DNA from: GAS188 sp963713805
Lineage (GTDB): Bacteria > Pseudomonadota > Alphaproteobacteria > Rhizobiales > Beijerinckiaceae
Assembly: GCA_963713805.1 (NCBI GenBank)
Contig: CAVQNF010000039.1
Span: 1 to 64,000 of the forward strand
Reading direction: 5' to 3'
DNA: 64,000 bases
The notes under the pieces were generated by a model. The model saw only the letters and a list, made by a program, of their open reading frames with translations. It ran no database searches and was not told the origin of the DNA. Made by a program: the position numbers and the translations under genes. Positions 46,842 to 60,298 of the stretch are shown here, piece by piece (position 1 is the stretch's first letter; each line of letters opens with the position of its first letter).

Positions 46842-48280
46842 GTGAACGCCAGCCTCGAAACGCCTGTCTCCACTGCCGCTCTTGCAAGGCTTAAGCGACG
46901 CGTGGCGGGCTGGTCCATCGCGGCCACGGTGATCGTCACGGCGCTGAAGCTCGTCGCGGGCCTCGATTTCCGGTTCGCTCGCGCTTTTGGCCGATGCGGC
47001 GCACGGCCTGCTCGACATCGGCGCGACGACGCTGACCTTCTTTGCGGTGCGGCAGGCGGACCGGCCGGCCGATGAGGACCATCACTACGGGCATGGAAAG
47101 ATCGAGGCGGTGGCGGCGCTCTGCGAATCGACATTGCTGGCGCTCCTGGCGCTGGCCGCCTTCGTCGAGGCCGTGCGACGTCTCGTCTTCGAGCCTGGCA
47201 CCACGCTTTTCGCATCTCCCTTCGTCTTCGCCGCCGTCGCCATATCGATCTGCATCGATGCCACGCGCTGGCGGATCCTGCACGTCGTCGCCCGCGACAC
47301 AGGCAGCGAAGCGCTCGCGGCCGACGCCTTGCATTTCTCGTCGGATCTCGCGACCTCGCTCGCGATCCTCATCGGGCTCGCGGCGGCCAAGGCGGGCTAC
47401 GCCAACGCGGATGCCAAGGCGACGCTCGTCGTCGCGGTGTTCATCGCCATTGCGGCGGCGAGGCTCGCGAAGCGAGTGATCGGCGTGCTGCTCGACACGG
47501 CGCCCGAGGGCGTGGCGGAGCGCGTGCGCGAGATCGCCTGGCGCATGCCGGGCGTGCTCGGCATCGACGGCGTGCGGGTCCGTCTCGTCGGCGGTGTGCT
47601 CATGGGGGATGTGAGCGTGGCCGTGGCGCGCAGCTTGCCGCTCGATCGGGTGAGCGAGCTCAAGGCCTCGCTTGCGCGCGCCCTCTCGACGGAACTGAAG
47701 CGCGCCGATTTCACGGTCTCGACGCGTCCGGTCGCGCCCGACGACGAGAGCGTGCTCGAGCGCGTCATGCTGATCGCGGCTCGCGAGCGCATCCTCGTGC
47801 ACCATGTCACGGTGCAGTCGCTCGACGATCGGCTCGCGATCGGCTTCGACATCGAGCTCGACGGCAGACTCAAGCTCAAGGAAGCTCATGGGCGCGCCTC
47901 GCGGCTCGAAACCGCGCTGCGCGGCGAATTCGGTCCCGCGACGGAGGTCGACTCGCCATATCGAGCCTCTCGAAACGCGCGAGCTCGCCGGCATGCCGGC
48001 CGAGGCGGACGTCTCGGCACGCATCGCCGACAGCCTGACGCGCGCCGCCGCCCAGGCCGGCCAGATCGGCACGATCCACAATGTGCGCGTGCGCCAGACT
48101 TCGGCCGGCCTCGTCGTGCACTTCCATTGCCTCGCCCCGCCCGACACCGATGTCGCCAGCGTGCACGCCGCGGTCGATGACATCGAGCAGAGAGTGAAGC
48201 ACGAGATCGCCGGAATCGCCCGCCTCGTCGGCCATGCCGAACCCGCCGGGGTGGAGCATGGGTTGAGCCTTCCCGCCTAG
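46842..48280 (+). CDS. cation diffusion facilitator transporter with an extended C-terminus, two frameshifts
   Basis: The protein exports divalent metals in exchange for protons. Six membrane spans include 'GSISGSLALLADAAHGLLD', 'DHHYGHGKIEAVAAL' and 'EALAADALHFSSD', which supply the metal-site Asp/His residues. The C-terminus is unusually long and appears to hold three consecutive dimerisation-type domains ('EGVAERVREIAWRMPGV', 'ESVLERVMLIAARERILVHH', 'ARIADSLTRAAAQAGQIGTI'). Extra bases at 46961-46962 and 47955-47957 break the frame; restored length is about 478 residues from the GTG at 46842. Confidence 0.85.
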
Positions 48281-48297
48281 CAACGTAAGAGATCAGG

Positions 48298-50941
48298 ATG
48301 CGCCCCGAAACGCCGCTTCCCATCCGCCTCGAGGACTATCGCGTTCCCGACTACCTCGTCGAGACGGTCGATCTCGACTTCTCGCTCGAGCCGCGGGCGA
48401 CGCGGGTGCGCGCCCGCACCGCCTTCGCGCCGAACCCGAAGGGAGTGCAAGGCGCTCCCCTCCTGCTCGACGGGGACGAGCTCACGCTCGTCTCGATCGC
48501 GCTTGATGGGCGCCGGCTCGAGGCTCATGAATATAGGCTGAGCGAGACCGCTCTCACCCTCGTCGCACCGCCCGCGCGGCGCTTCGTGCTCGATATCGAG
48601 ACGAAGCTCGATCCGACGGCCAACACCAAGCTCTCCGGCCTTTACCGCTCGGGCGGCACCTATTGCACCCAATGCGAGGCGCAAGGTTTTCGGCGCATCA
48701 CCTATTTCCCGGATCGCCCGGACGTCCTCGCGGTCTATACGACGCGGATCGAGGCCGAGCACGATGAAGCTCCGGTGCTGCTCGCGAACGGCAACAAGGT
48801 CCTCGAGGGAAAGATCGAGGGGAGCACCCGCCATTTCGCCGTCTGGCACGACCCTTGGCCGAAGCCGTCCTATCTTTTTGCGCTGGTCGGCGGAAGGCTT
48901 GGCTGCGTGCCTGGCCGTTTCGAGACACGCTCGGGGCGTGAGGTCGAGCTCGGCATCTACGTCGAGCCGGGCAAGGAGGCACGCGCCACCTATGCGCTCG
49001 ATGCCCTCAAGCGCTCGATGCGCTGGGACGAGGAGGCCTTCGGGCGCGAGTACGATCTCGACGTCTTCAACATCGTCGCCGTGTCGGATTTCAACATGGG
49101 CGCGATGGAGAACAAGGGCCTCAACATCTTCAACGACAAATATGTGCTGGCGAGCACCGAAACCGCGACCGACGCCGACTACGCCAATATCGAGGCGATC
49201 ATCGCCCATGAGTATTTCCACAATTGGACCGGCGACAGGATCACCTGCCGCGACTGGTTCCAATTGTCGCTCAAGGAAGGGCTGACCGTCTTCCGCGACC
49301 ACGAGTTCACGTCGGACATCCGCTCGCGCACGGTGAAGCGGATCTCGGACGTGCGCACGCTTCGACTTGTGCAATTCGCAGAGGATTCGGGCCCGCTCGC
49401 ACATCCGGTACGCCCGCGTCTCTACCACGAGATCAACAATTTCTATACGGCGACCGTTTACGAGAAGGGGGCTGAAGTCATCCGCATGCTCAAGGAGATC
49501 ATCGGCGCCGAGGCGTTTCGCCGCGGCATGGATCTCTATTTCGAGCGCTGCGACGGAACCGCCGCGACGGTCGAGGATTTCATCGCCTGTTTCGCCGATG
49601 TGAGCGGGCGCGATTTCTCGCGGTTCATGCGCTGGTACGAGCAGGCCGGCACGCCGGTGGTCCGTGTGAGCCAGAGCCATGACGCAGCCTCGCGCACGTC
49701 GACCTTTGCGTTCTCGCAGACGACACCGCCCACTCCGGGACAACCCGAGAAATCGCCTGTCGAGATCCCGATCGCGCTAGGTCTTTTGTCGCAGCGGGGA
49801 GAGGAGCTCGAGCTCCACTGCGACCACGCCGATTGGCGCGCCGACGGCGTGTTCACATTGCGCGAGGCTGGCGCCGAAATCACCTTCCGCGGCGTTGCGG
49901 AAAAGCCGGTCGCCTCGCTGCTGCGAGGCTTCTCCGCGCCGGTGCGGCTCGATCTTCCCCAGAGCGTCGAAGAGCTCCTGCTGCTCGCCGGACATGACCG
50001 CGACCGCTTCAACCGTTGGCAAGCGATCCAAAGCTTCGCGTCGCGAATGATGCTTGCGGCGATCAAAGAGCCCGATCGCTCGCGTCGAGCCGCTTTCGAT
50101 CCGCGTTTCTTCGCGGCCCTCGAGGCACTGGTGACCGACGAGCCCGATCACGCTTTCGCGGCCGAGGGGCTCTCCATTCCCTCCGAGCAGGACGTCGCGC
50201 GCGAAATCGGCACGAATGTCGATCCCGACGCCATCCTCGAGACGCGCGACGGCCTCTTGCGCGCGATGGGAGAAGCGCTCGAAGCCCCATTGCTCGCGAC
50301 CTATGGTCGGCTCGCCGACAAGGGCCCCTATTCGCCCGACCCCGCGAGCGCCGCGCGGCGCCAATTGCGCAACGGCGCGCTGGCGCTCCTGGTGATCGCG
50401 AACGCCGAGCGCCACGGGCCGCTGGCGCAAGCCCAGTTCGCGACGGCTGGCAACATGAACGACAAGCTCGCGGCGCTCGGCGCGCTGTTGCGCGCGCCCG
50501 CAGACATGCGTGAACCGGCACTGGCCGAATTCGAGCGTGCCCACGCCGAGGACCCGCTCATTCTCGACAAATGGTTCGCCTTGCAGGCGCGCATCCCGGA
50601 GCCCGGCACGCTCGAGAGGGTGAAGGGCCTCACGACGCATCCCGCATTTTCCTTCGCCAACCCGAACCGCATCTACGCGCTCGTGATGAGCTTCGCCGCC
50701 GGCAATCAGTCCGGCTTCAACCGAGCCGACGGCAAGGGTTACGATTTCATCGCCGAGGTCGTGGCGAAGTCTGGACGCCACCAACCCCGCCGTGGCGGCG
50801 CGGCTGCTGACCTCGTTCCGCACTTGGCGCAGCATGGAGCCCGGACGGCGCGGCAAGGCCGAGGCGGCTTTGCGCCGCATCGCCGGCAAGGCGAGGCTCT
50901 CTGCCGATGTGAGCGACATCGTCACGCGCTCGCTCGCCTGA
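48298..50941 (+). CDS. pepN: aminopeptidase N, one frameshift near the C-terminus
   Basis: This M1-family zinc metallopeptidase removes N-terminal residues from peptides. The substrate-binding motif 'MGAMENKG' and the zinc site 'HEYFHNWTG' with the downstream glutamate are present, and the length (about 880 residues) is typical for PepN. An extra T at 50770 breaks the frame 57 codons before the true end; restoring it gives 'KLDATNPAVAARLLTSFRTW' and the normal C-terminus 'DIVTRSLA'. It starts 17 bases after the CDF gene. Confidence 0.93.
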
Positions 50942-51268
50942 GCGCGAACGGGGCCCGGCACCGCCTCGGGAGGCGTCGCAGCGCGGCTTCGCGCCGCAAA
51001 TCCGGAATTCCAGCGAGAGGCCGCGTCGCATCGGCGGCAAGTGTCGCCATCCAGGCGTTGCAAGGCTTCGGTCGCAAGCCTGGTTGCAAGCCTTCGGAAG
51101 ACTCGCGTGGCGCGAAGTTGTTCTATTTTTGTCCAAAAAAATGCGGGCAAGTCCGAATTTGGGCTGGACAAGGAGTCGTCGGAAGATTCGAATGAAAGTG
51201 ATTCGGGGGTTGGCGGCGTAGAATTTCACCACCGAAGATCCACTCAATACATCGACGGAGGCCAGAGC
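50942..51268. other. intergenic region upstream of a sensor kinase gene
   Basis: About 330 bases after pepN. No gene was recognised on either strand. The last 20 bases hold GGAGG (51257-51261), the ribosome site of the kinase. No convincing promoter was found. Confidence 0.4.
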
Positions 51269-52987
<1,719 letters not shown>

Positions 52988-53032
52988 AGGCATTGCGCCC
53001 GTTGTGAGCGGTTGGCGCGAGCGGACTTGCCA

Positions 53033-53077
53033 TGAGAGACTTCCACGAGAGATTTGCCATGAGAGGTTTGCCCGCCC
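53033..53077 (+). repeat. short imperfect tandem repeat
   Basis: TTGCCATGAGAG occurs twice, separated by ACTTCCACGAGAGAT, so GAGAG-type units recur over about 45 bases between the kinase and glnE ends. No function is evident. Confidence 0.35.
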
Positions 53078-53179
53078 ATCTCGCTCATTCCGGCGAAGTG
53101 AACCTTTGGCGAGCAGCGAGAAGCCTGCACTCGCCTGTTCATCGCCGCGTCGGCTCGTCCTCGCGTGATGTGCGAAGCT

Positions 53180-56134
53180 TCACGCCACCCGCACCACCCG
53201 CTCGTGGATGTCCTTGACCTCGGCGCGGAGCGTCTCGACCTTGCGCGCCAGTGCCGCCCCCGACGCGACGCCGAGATCGCGAGCGATGTTGCGCAGGATC
53301 GAGGGACCGTTCCAGCTTGACGGCGACGCCTCAGTCGAGCGCAGGCGCTCGCGCTGCAAGAGCTCGGTGAAGAGGGCACGCGCCTTCACCAGCGTGCGCG
53401 CGTGAGCCTTGGCGAGCAAGCCTTGCGCGGCGGCCTGCCATGATGCTCGCCTCGATCGACGGAAGGAGCAGCGTCGGGTGGCGCGCCGCATGCGCGAGCA
53501 TGAGGAACTGGGCGCAAAAATCGATGTCCACGAGGCCGCCTCGCATGTTCTTCAGATCGGCTGCGTCCTCCTCCCCCTTCTCGGAGGCGAGGAGCCGGCG
53601 CATCGAGCCGACATCGCCGGCGAGCCGCATCGGGTCGCGCCGGCGCGAGAGGATGCGCTTGATCGCGGCCGCGACGAGGCGGCACAAATCCGCGTCGCCC
53701 GCCACCGGCCGCGCCCGCGTGAGGGCAAGATGTTCCCAGGTCTCGGCTTCGTTTTGCTGATAGTCGACGAATGCGGAAAGCGGCAGCGCGACCGGCCCTT
53801 TGCCGCCCGAGGGACGAAGTCGCATGTCGATCTCGTAAAGGCGCCCGTGCGACGTGGGGGCTGAAATCGCCGTGATCAGGCGATGCGTGAGGCGCGAGAA
53901 ATAGAGCACCGGGTCGAGCGGGCGAGGCCCGTCCGAGGACGCCGCTCCGGCGGGCAGATCATAGATGACGATCAGATCGAGATCGGAGGTCGCGGTCATC
54001 TCGCCGGTGCCGAGACGGCCCATGGCGACGGCCGCGAGACGCGAGCCTGGTACCGAGCCATGCTCGGCCGCGAAGGCCTTTTGCGTGATGTCGAGCGCCA
54101 CCTGGAGCGAGGCCTCGGCGACGGCGGTATAGGACGCGCCGAGCTTGCCCGCGTCGAAACCACCTCCCAGGAAGCGCGCACCGGCAAGAAACCATTCCTC
54201 GCGACCAGCGTCGCGCAAGAGATCGAGCGCGTCTTCATGCGAGGTTCCGGCCGCGAGGCGCGCCGCGATCCGGCTGGCGACGCGCCTCGGCGTCTGAACT
54301 TCCGATAGCGCCCGCACGTCGACGAAGATGTCGAGGAGATGGGGCCTCTGCACGATCGCCTCGGCAAGGCGCGGAGCAGAGCCGAGCATGGCGGCGAACA
54401 AGCTTCGCAGCTTCTCGCTCTCGGACAAGGATCGAGAACAATTCGGTCGGCGCCGCCATGCGTTCGAAGGTCCGGTCGAAGGCCGCGATGGCGGCATCCG
54501 GATCATCGGCGGCCGCGAAGGCTTGAACGAGATCGCCGACCACCATCCCCAAGGCCTCTCGCACCTTGATGTTGCGCGCCGTGGGGCGCTCGGGCGGCGC
54601 GACCCAGGCCGCGACAAGACGGGCCGCCTCGGCCGGACGCCGAAATCTCTTCGCGGCGAACTCGCTCGTGGTGAAATTCGCGGCCGGTGAAGGCGCGGAA
54701 ACCTCGCGTCCGCCGAACGCCTTTTGCGCCTCCCGCCGCACCTGCGATGTGCGGCTCGCAAATTCCTTCTCGAAGGCGCCGGCATTCACAAATCCCGACC
54801 AGCGCGCGAAATCCTCGAGGTCGGCACCATCGCGCGGCAGGATTTGCGTCTGCTCGTCGTTTCGCATCTGCAGCCGATGCTCGACCGTGCGCAAGAACAC
54901 ATAGGCGTCTGAAAGGCGCTTGCGGGCTTCCCTCGGAAGGTGACCGGCCTCGGCGAGCGCCTTGAGCATCAAAAGAGTGCGCGCGCCGCGCAGGCGCGGA
55001 TCGCGCCCGCCGAACACGAGCTGGAGCGCTTGCGTGGCGAGCTCGCATTCGCGAATGCCGCCCGGACCGAGCTTGACGTTGCGACCGGTGATCGCCTCGT
55101 CGTCTCCATGCACCGCGCGCACGTCCCGCCACAGGCCGCGCAACGCCGCGATCGCCTGAAAATCGAGATGGCGCCGCCAGACGAAAGGCGCGAGCTCCGC
55201 GAGGAAGCGTTCGCCCATCGCGATGTCGCCGGCAACGGGGCGCGCCTTGATGAAGGCTGCCCGCTCCCAATTCTGGCCGATCGTTTCGTAATATTGATAG
55301 GCGGCGGGAAGCGGCACGGAAGGAGGCGTCGAGGAAGGGTCCGGCCGCAGCCTCAGATCGACGCGCAGCACATAGTCGTCATCCGTGCGCGATTGCAGCA
55401 AACGAACGACGCGATGCGTGAGCCGCGCGAACAAGGCGTCGGCCTCCGTCCCCGGCGCCACGCAAGCACCGGCGGGATCATGGAGCGCGATGAGGTCGAT
55501 GTCGCTCGAATAGTTCAGTTCACGCGCCCCGTGCTTGCCCATGGCGATCAGGACGATAGCCCGCGCCTTTGCCGGGGTTCGCCGGATCGGGCAGGACGAG
55601 GCGGCCCGTGCGGTGCGCCTCACGCAGGACATGCTCCGCGGCGAGCGCGACGACCGCGTCCGCGAAGCGCGTCAAGGCCTCGGTGACCCCATCGAGCATC
55701 CAGATGCCGCCGAGATCGGCGAGCGCGACGAGCAGCGCCACGCGCTGGCGTGCATGGCGCAGCGCCGGCATGATCTCGGCATCGTCCGTCGCGCGCGTGG
55801 CGGCGCGACGCATGCTCTCGATCAAGCGGTCGAGATGAAGCTCGGCTGGCTCGGCGAGCGCCTCGAGCAGCCAGTCGGGATGGCTGCCGGCGATACGCGA
55901 GAGGAACGGCGAATAGTCGAGAATCGCGGCCATGAGGCGCCCCGCCTTCGGCCAAGGCTTCACGAGCTCCGCCAGGCGGGCGCGCAAACTCGCGTCCCCG
56001 ATGTCGTCGAGGAATCCGGCAAGGGCGTCTTTCCGGCGGCCGGGCCGCGGACGCGCCGAGGTGGCGATGCGCGCGATCAGGGGCTCGTGCGACGAATTCG
56101 GCTCTTGAACCTTGTCTGTGCGCGCATCCCTCAC
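53180..56134 (-). CDS. glnE: bifunctional glutamine synthetase adenylyltransferase/deadenylase, three frameshifts
   Basis: GlnE adds and removes AMP on glutamine synthetase in response to nitrogen status. Two nucleotidyltransferase domains are clear: N-terminal 'GKHGARELNYSSDIDLIALHD' and C-terminal 'GRLGTGEMTATSDLDLIVIYD', each followed by 'LRLRPDP' or 'MRLRPSG'. The GTG start overlaps the upstream kinase stop (GTGA). Single extra bases at about 55572, 54425 and 53434 break the frame; restored length is 983 residues, the normal size. Three independent breaks in an otherwise perfectly conserved gene argue for sequence error rather than decay. Confidence 0.93.
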
Positions 56135-57556
56135 GTCGCTGCGCCCGCGAACGGGGGCGGAAAGGACAAGGTCGCCCGCAAGCCCGGGTGGTTGTCCTCG
56201 AGCTTCAGGGAACCCCCATGCAGGCGCATGACTGCGTTGGCGAGGCTCAAGCCCAGGCCGAAGCCCGGCCGCGTTCGGCTGCCTTCGAGCCGCACGAAGC
56301 GCTCGAGGACGCGCTCGCGATCGCCTTCGGGAATGCCAGGTCCATGGTCGGCGACGCGAGACCTCGGCGTATCCGTCGCCATTGGCGCGCGCCGAGACCT
56401 GAACCTCGGTCGGCGGGCTCGAGGCCCGCTCTGCGGCCTCTCCTCTCTTGGCGTATTTCAAGGCATTGTCGACGAGATTGGCGAGCGCCTGGCCGGCGAG
56501 CTCGCGATTGCCGTGCGCCCGCAAAGTCCCCGGCGCCTCGACCGAGAGGGAAACGCCCGCTTCCTCCGCGAGCGGCTCATAGAGCTCGACCACGGAACGG
56601 GCGATCTCCGCCGCATCGAATTGCGCCATGTTCTCCGCCGCCCGCCCGCCTTCCGCGCGCGCGATCATCAAGAGCGCGTTGAATACGCTGATCAGCTTGT
56701 CGCTCTCCTCGATCGTGCGCTCGAGGGCCTGACGATACTCCTGCGGATCATGCGCCACGCGCAGCGCCTCTTCGGCGCCGTTGCGCAAGCGGGTCAACGG
56801 CGTCTTGAGGTCATGGGCGATATTGTCGGAAACCTCCTTGAGCCCGGACAAAAGTTCGCCGATGCGATCGAGCATGGCGTTGAGCGAGGCGGCGAGGCGG
56901 TCAAGCTCGTCGTTCGAGCCTTGCAGGGGCAGGCGCGTGGAGAGCGCGCCGGCCATGATGGCGTTGGCGCTCTCCGTCATCGAATCGATGCGGGCGAGCA
57001 CCCGGCGCGCCACGAAGAAGCCCCCGACGAGGCCAAAACCCGTGAGAATGACGAGCGCCAGCACGAAGGCGCGCCTGACGGCCGATCCCAGGCTGTTCAG
57101 CTCGCCGAGATCGCGTCCGACGACGAGGCGAAATCCGCCCGGGAGCACGAACACCCGCACATAGGCGTGATGGGTCACATCGTCGGGATCGTCGAGGCGC
57201 TCGTAAGGCGTGTCGGAGGTATCGCCGGCGGAGGTGAGAACGCTGGCCGGCAGGCGCGCCACATTCCCCGCGAGCGCATCGCCGACGAAGGTCGTCACGA
57301 GGTAGAGCGAGGACCCCGGCCGACGCGTGCGCTGCTCGACGGTGGCGACGAGGCGCCGGATGCCGCCGGTGCGGAACTGGTCGATGAGGCCGTTGACCTC
57401 CGCATCGACCGTCTCGCGGATGCCTTGCTCGACAAGGCGCCTTCCGTTCCAGGCCACATAACCGAGCACGCCCGCCGAGATGACCGCAAAGACGAGAGCG
57501 TAGGCGAGCGTCAGCCGGAAGGCCGTGGTGCGGACGAGCTTACCGAGCGCCGTCAC
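56131..57556 (-). CDS. membrane sensor histidine kinase (FeuQ/EnvZ-like), one frameshift
   Basis: The GTG at 57556 overlaps the end of the response regulator gene. The protein has two membrane spans (about residues 13-35 and 163-187) flanking a periplasmic domain, a HAMP region, the H-box 'VSDNIAHDLKTPLTRLRNGAE', N box 'LANLVDNALKYA' and G boxes 'VADHGPGIP' and 'GFGLGLSLANAV'. An extra base at about 56359 breaks the frame just before 'RVADHGPG'; restored length is about 474 residues. Placement between the regulator and glnE resembles FeuPQ loci, which sense osmotic or envelope conditions in rhizobia; that identity is an inference. Confidence 0.88.
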
Positions 57557-58226
57557 GGATCACATACCCGGCTCCGCGCACGGTCTGGAGCAAAGGCCGA
57601 TCGAAGCCCTTGTCGATCTTGCCGCGCAGGCGCGACACATGCACGTCGATGACATTGGTCTGCGGATCGAAATGATAGTCCCAGACGTGCTCGAGAAGCA
57701 TGGTGCGCGTCACCACCTGACCGGCATGACGCATCATGTATTCGAGAAGGCGGAACTCGCGCGGCTGCAGATCGAGCGTCTGGCCGGCCCTGGTCACGCG
57801 CCGCGACAGGCGATCGAGCTCGAGATCGCCCACATGATAAACGGTCTCCTCGCGGGCCGGGCTGTTGGTACGGCGCCGCGCCAGCACCTCGATGCGGGCG
57901 AGCAGCTCGGAGAAGGCGTAAGGCTTGGTGAGATAATCGTCGCCGCCGGCCCTCAGGCCCTTGACCCTGTCGTCGACCTGACCGAGCGCCGACAGGAAGA
58001 GCACCGGCGTCTGAACTTCCTGCTCGCGCAGCGAACGCACCAGCGACAAGCCGTCGAGCTTCGGCAGCATGCGATCGACGATCAGCACGTCGTAGTTGCC
58101 CTCTCGGGCAAGCGCGTAGCCGTCGAGCCCGTCGAAGGCCTGATCGACGACATGCCCTTCCTCCCGCAAGGCCTTCTGGACGTAAGCCGCGGCGTCGCGA
58201 TCGTCTTCGACAACGAGAATCTTCAT
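57540..58226 (-). CDS. OmpR-family response regulator (FeuP-like)
   Basis: This intact 228-residue regulator has a receiver domain with acidic pocket 'VEDDRD', phospho-acceptor Asp in 'VLIVDRMLPKLDG' and Lys in 'YLTKPYAF', and a winged-helix output domain ('LQPREFRLLEYMMRH', 'VWDYHFDPQTNVIDVHVSRLRGKID'). It is the partner of the kinase encoded by the overlapping next gene. The order degP, regulator, kinase, glnE is typical of Rhizobiales. Targets are not visible in this window. Confidence 0.92.
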   Translation of the reverse strand: MKILVVEDDRDAAAYVQKALREEGHVVDQAFDGLDGYALAREGNYDVLIVDRMLPKLDGLSLVRSLREQEVQTPVLFLSALGQVDDRVKGLRAGGDDYLTKPYAFSELLARIEVLARRRTNSPAREETVYHVGDLELDRLSRRVTRAGQTLDLQPREFRLLEYMMRHAGQVVTRTMLLEHVWDYHFDPQTNVIDVHVSRLRGKIDKGFDRPLLQTVRGAGYVIRDGAR

Positions 58227-58308
58227 GGTTGTGACGCAAAATAAGGCGAATTGTCCAATTCACAAGACCTTCGCGCCAGACCTTCGCGCCGCGGTGCCGA
58301 ACCCTCTC

Positions 58309-58344
58309 AAAAAGCAACGGCGGGCTGGGAGACCCAGCCCGCCG
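58309..58344 (-). terminator. rho-independent terminator of degP
   Basis: On the minus strand a perfect 12-bp stem (CGGCGGGCTGGG with CCCAGCCCGCCG, loop TCT) is followed by TTGCTTTTTG. It lies about 70 bases after the degP stop, ending that transcript before the regulator gene. Confidence 0.88.
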
Positions 58345-58412
58345 TGTTCGGACAATCCGGCCGTCGCGGGGGCGACGGGATGCACCGGCCGGCCGTCCGA
58401 ATGAGATACGCC

Positions 58413-59969
58413 TCAGCCCGTGAACGGGACTGCGACGTAGTGACTGTTGCCGTCGCGTTCGACCTGGAGAAGCACGGCCTTTCGACCTTCGTGCTTGGCT
58501 TCCGCCACGGCCTTTTTCACATCCTCCGGCGTCGAGACCGTCTTGCCGGCGGCGACGGTGATCACGTCACCGGGCTGCAGGCCCTTCTCGGCCGCGGGGC
58601 TATCGGGATCGACGCGGGTGATGGCGACGCCCTTGCCGCCCTTCCCGAGCTCGCTTGCCGGGGCAAGGGTCAGCCCGAGCTTCGAACCCGCGCTCATCGA
58701 TTCGTCGCTTTGCGACGTGCTCGCGACCTTGTCGGTCGGATATTTGGCGATCGCGACGTCCATGGTCTTGGCATCGCCGTCACGCCAGACCGAGAGCGCC
58801 ACCTTGTCGCCGGGCTTCAAGGCTGCGATGTCGCGCGACAATTCACGCGCGTCGCCGACGCTCTGGCCGTTCACCGACAAGATCACGTCTCCCGACTTCA
58901 GGCCGGCCTTGCTCGCAGGTCCGTCGCCGGCGAGGCTCGCCACCAGCGCGCCCTTGGCTTCCTTCAGGCCCAGCCCATCCGCGAGGTCGCTGGTGACCGG
59001 CTGGATCTGCACGCCGATGTAGCCGCGCGTGACCGAGCCCGTCTCCTTCAACTGCTCGACGACGGACTCCACGGTCTGCGAGGGGATCGCGAAGGCGATG
59101 CCCACGCTGCCGCCTGAGGGCGAATAGATCGCCGTGTTGACGCCGACGACATTCCCCGAAAGGTCGAAGGTCGGGCCACCGGAATTGCCCCGGTTCACCG
59201 GCGCGTCGATCTGCAGGAAATCATCATAAGGACCCGCGCCGATATCGCGCCCGCGAGCCGAGACGATGCCGGCCGTGACCGTGCCGCCGAGGCCGAAGGG
59301 ATTGCCGACCGCCAGCACCCAGTCGCCGATGCGCGGCGACGCCGTCGCCAGCTTGACGAAGGGGAAGTCGGTGCGGCCGTCGACCTTGATGAGGGCTACG
59401 TCCGTCTTCGGATCGGTGCCGATCACCTTGGCGGAATACGACTTTCCGTCATCCGTGGTGATGCTGACGGTCTTCGCCTTGTCGACGACGTGGTTGTTGG
59501 TGACGGCGTAGCCGTCGGCCGAGATGAAGAAGCCTGAACCCAGCGCCTCGCCGAAGCGCTTCGGGGCCTGTCCGCCCGGCGCGCCATTCTGGCCGAAGGG
59601 CCCGAAGAGCCGGTTGAGCGGATGATTGGGCGGCAGGTTCGGGAAGGGCAGCTCGTTGTCGTTGCCGCCATTACCTCCGAACGCCATCGGCTGGGCGTCT
59701 TGCTCGGCGATTTTCACCTTCACGGAGATGACGGCCGGCTTCACCTTCTGCACGAGGTCAGCGAAGGAAACCGGTGCGAGTGCCGCGGGAGAGCCGATCG
59801 CGGACCCTTGAAGGGGGGCTTGCGTCGTTTCCGCATGGGCGGGCAGGCTGGGGACGGTGAAGCCGGTCTCGAAGCCTGCGAAAGCCGCCAGCGCCAGCGC
59901 AGCGACCCCCGAGACGAGCGTCAGCCGCCGACGCCGCGAGGCGGCTGGGACGGTGCTATGCGTATTCAT
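58413..59969 (-). CDS. degP: periplasmic serine protease DegP/MucD type, two PDZ domains
   Basis: This intact 518-residue protein has an N-terminal signal (basic 'SRRRRLT', hydrophobic stretch, 'LPAHA'). The trypsin-like domain carries the triad His in 'VTNNHVVD', Asp in 'KTDVALIKV' and Ser in 'GNSGGP', and is followed by two PDZ domains ('GYIGVQIQPV' and 'KLGLTLAP' onward). It degrades or refolds misfolded envelope proteins. AAAGGAG precedes the ATG at 59969. A strong terminator follows. A glycine/asparagine-rich loop ('AFGGNGGNDNELPFP') marks the Q-linker region of this family. Confidence 0.95.
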   Translation of the reverse strand: MNTHSTVPAASRRRRLTLVSGVAALALAAFAGFETGFTVPSLPAHAETTQAPLQGSAIGSPAALAPVSFADLVQKVKPAVISVKVKIAEQDAQPMAFGGNGGNDNELPFPNLPPNHPLNRLFGPFGQNGAPGGQAPKRFGEALGSGFFISADGYAVTNNHVVDKAKTVSITTDDGKSYSAKVIGTDPKTDVALIKVDGRTDFPFVKLATASPRIGDWVLAVGNPFGLGGTVTAGIVSARGRDIGAGPYDDFLQIDAPVNRGNSGGPTFDLSGNVVGVNTAIYSPSGGSVGIAFAIPSQTVESVVEQLKETGSVTRGYIGVQIQPVTSDLADGLGLKEAKGALVASLAGDGPASKAGLKSGDVILSVNGQSVGDARELSRDIAALKPGDKVALSVWRDGDAKTMDVAIAKYPTDKVASTSQSDESMSAGSKLGLTLAPASELGKGGKGVAITRVDPDSPAAEKGLQPGDVITVAAGKTVSTPEDVKKAVAEAKHEGRKAVLLQVERDGNSHYVAVPFTG

Positions 59970-60298
59970 GATTTGAACTCCTTTGACCTCCGCAAAATCC
60001 GTCGGTCCATTGCGCAAATCATATGGGATCGACCCGCTTGCGCCCCCCTGTCCGGTCGATGAAATCTTTGTAATTGGGCGGAGGCGACCGAGGATCTCAG
60101 CGACTTGACGAGAACAAGTCGCCGCGGGCGGGAAACAATGCTGTCAGATATTCCGCGCCGGATGGAGGATTATCGAAGTCCCGAAAGACCAAGAGGCTTT
60201 TCGGGGGCGCGAGCGCGTCGGGTTCGAGGCGCGAATGCCGTCCTTTCAGGAATGCAGCCGCGGCCCGACAAGAGAAGGAAGCCAGCCGAAGTCCTGAT
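59970..60298. other. intergenic region with the degP promoter
   Basis: About 330 bases between ccmH and degP, both leftward genes. It contains the degP ribosome site (AAAGGAG near 59980). No gene and no convincing sigma-32 or sigma-E type promoter could be identified by eye. Confidence 0.4.
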
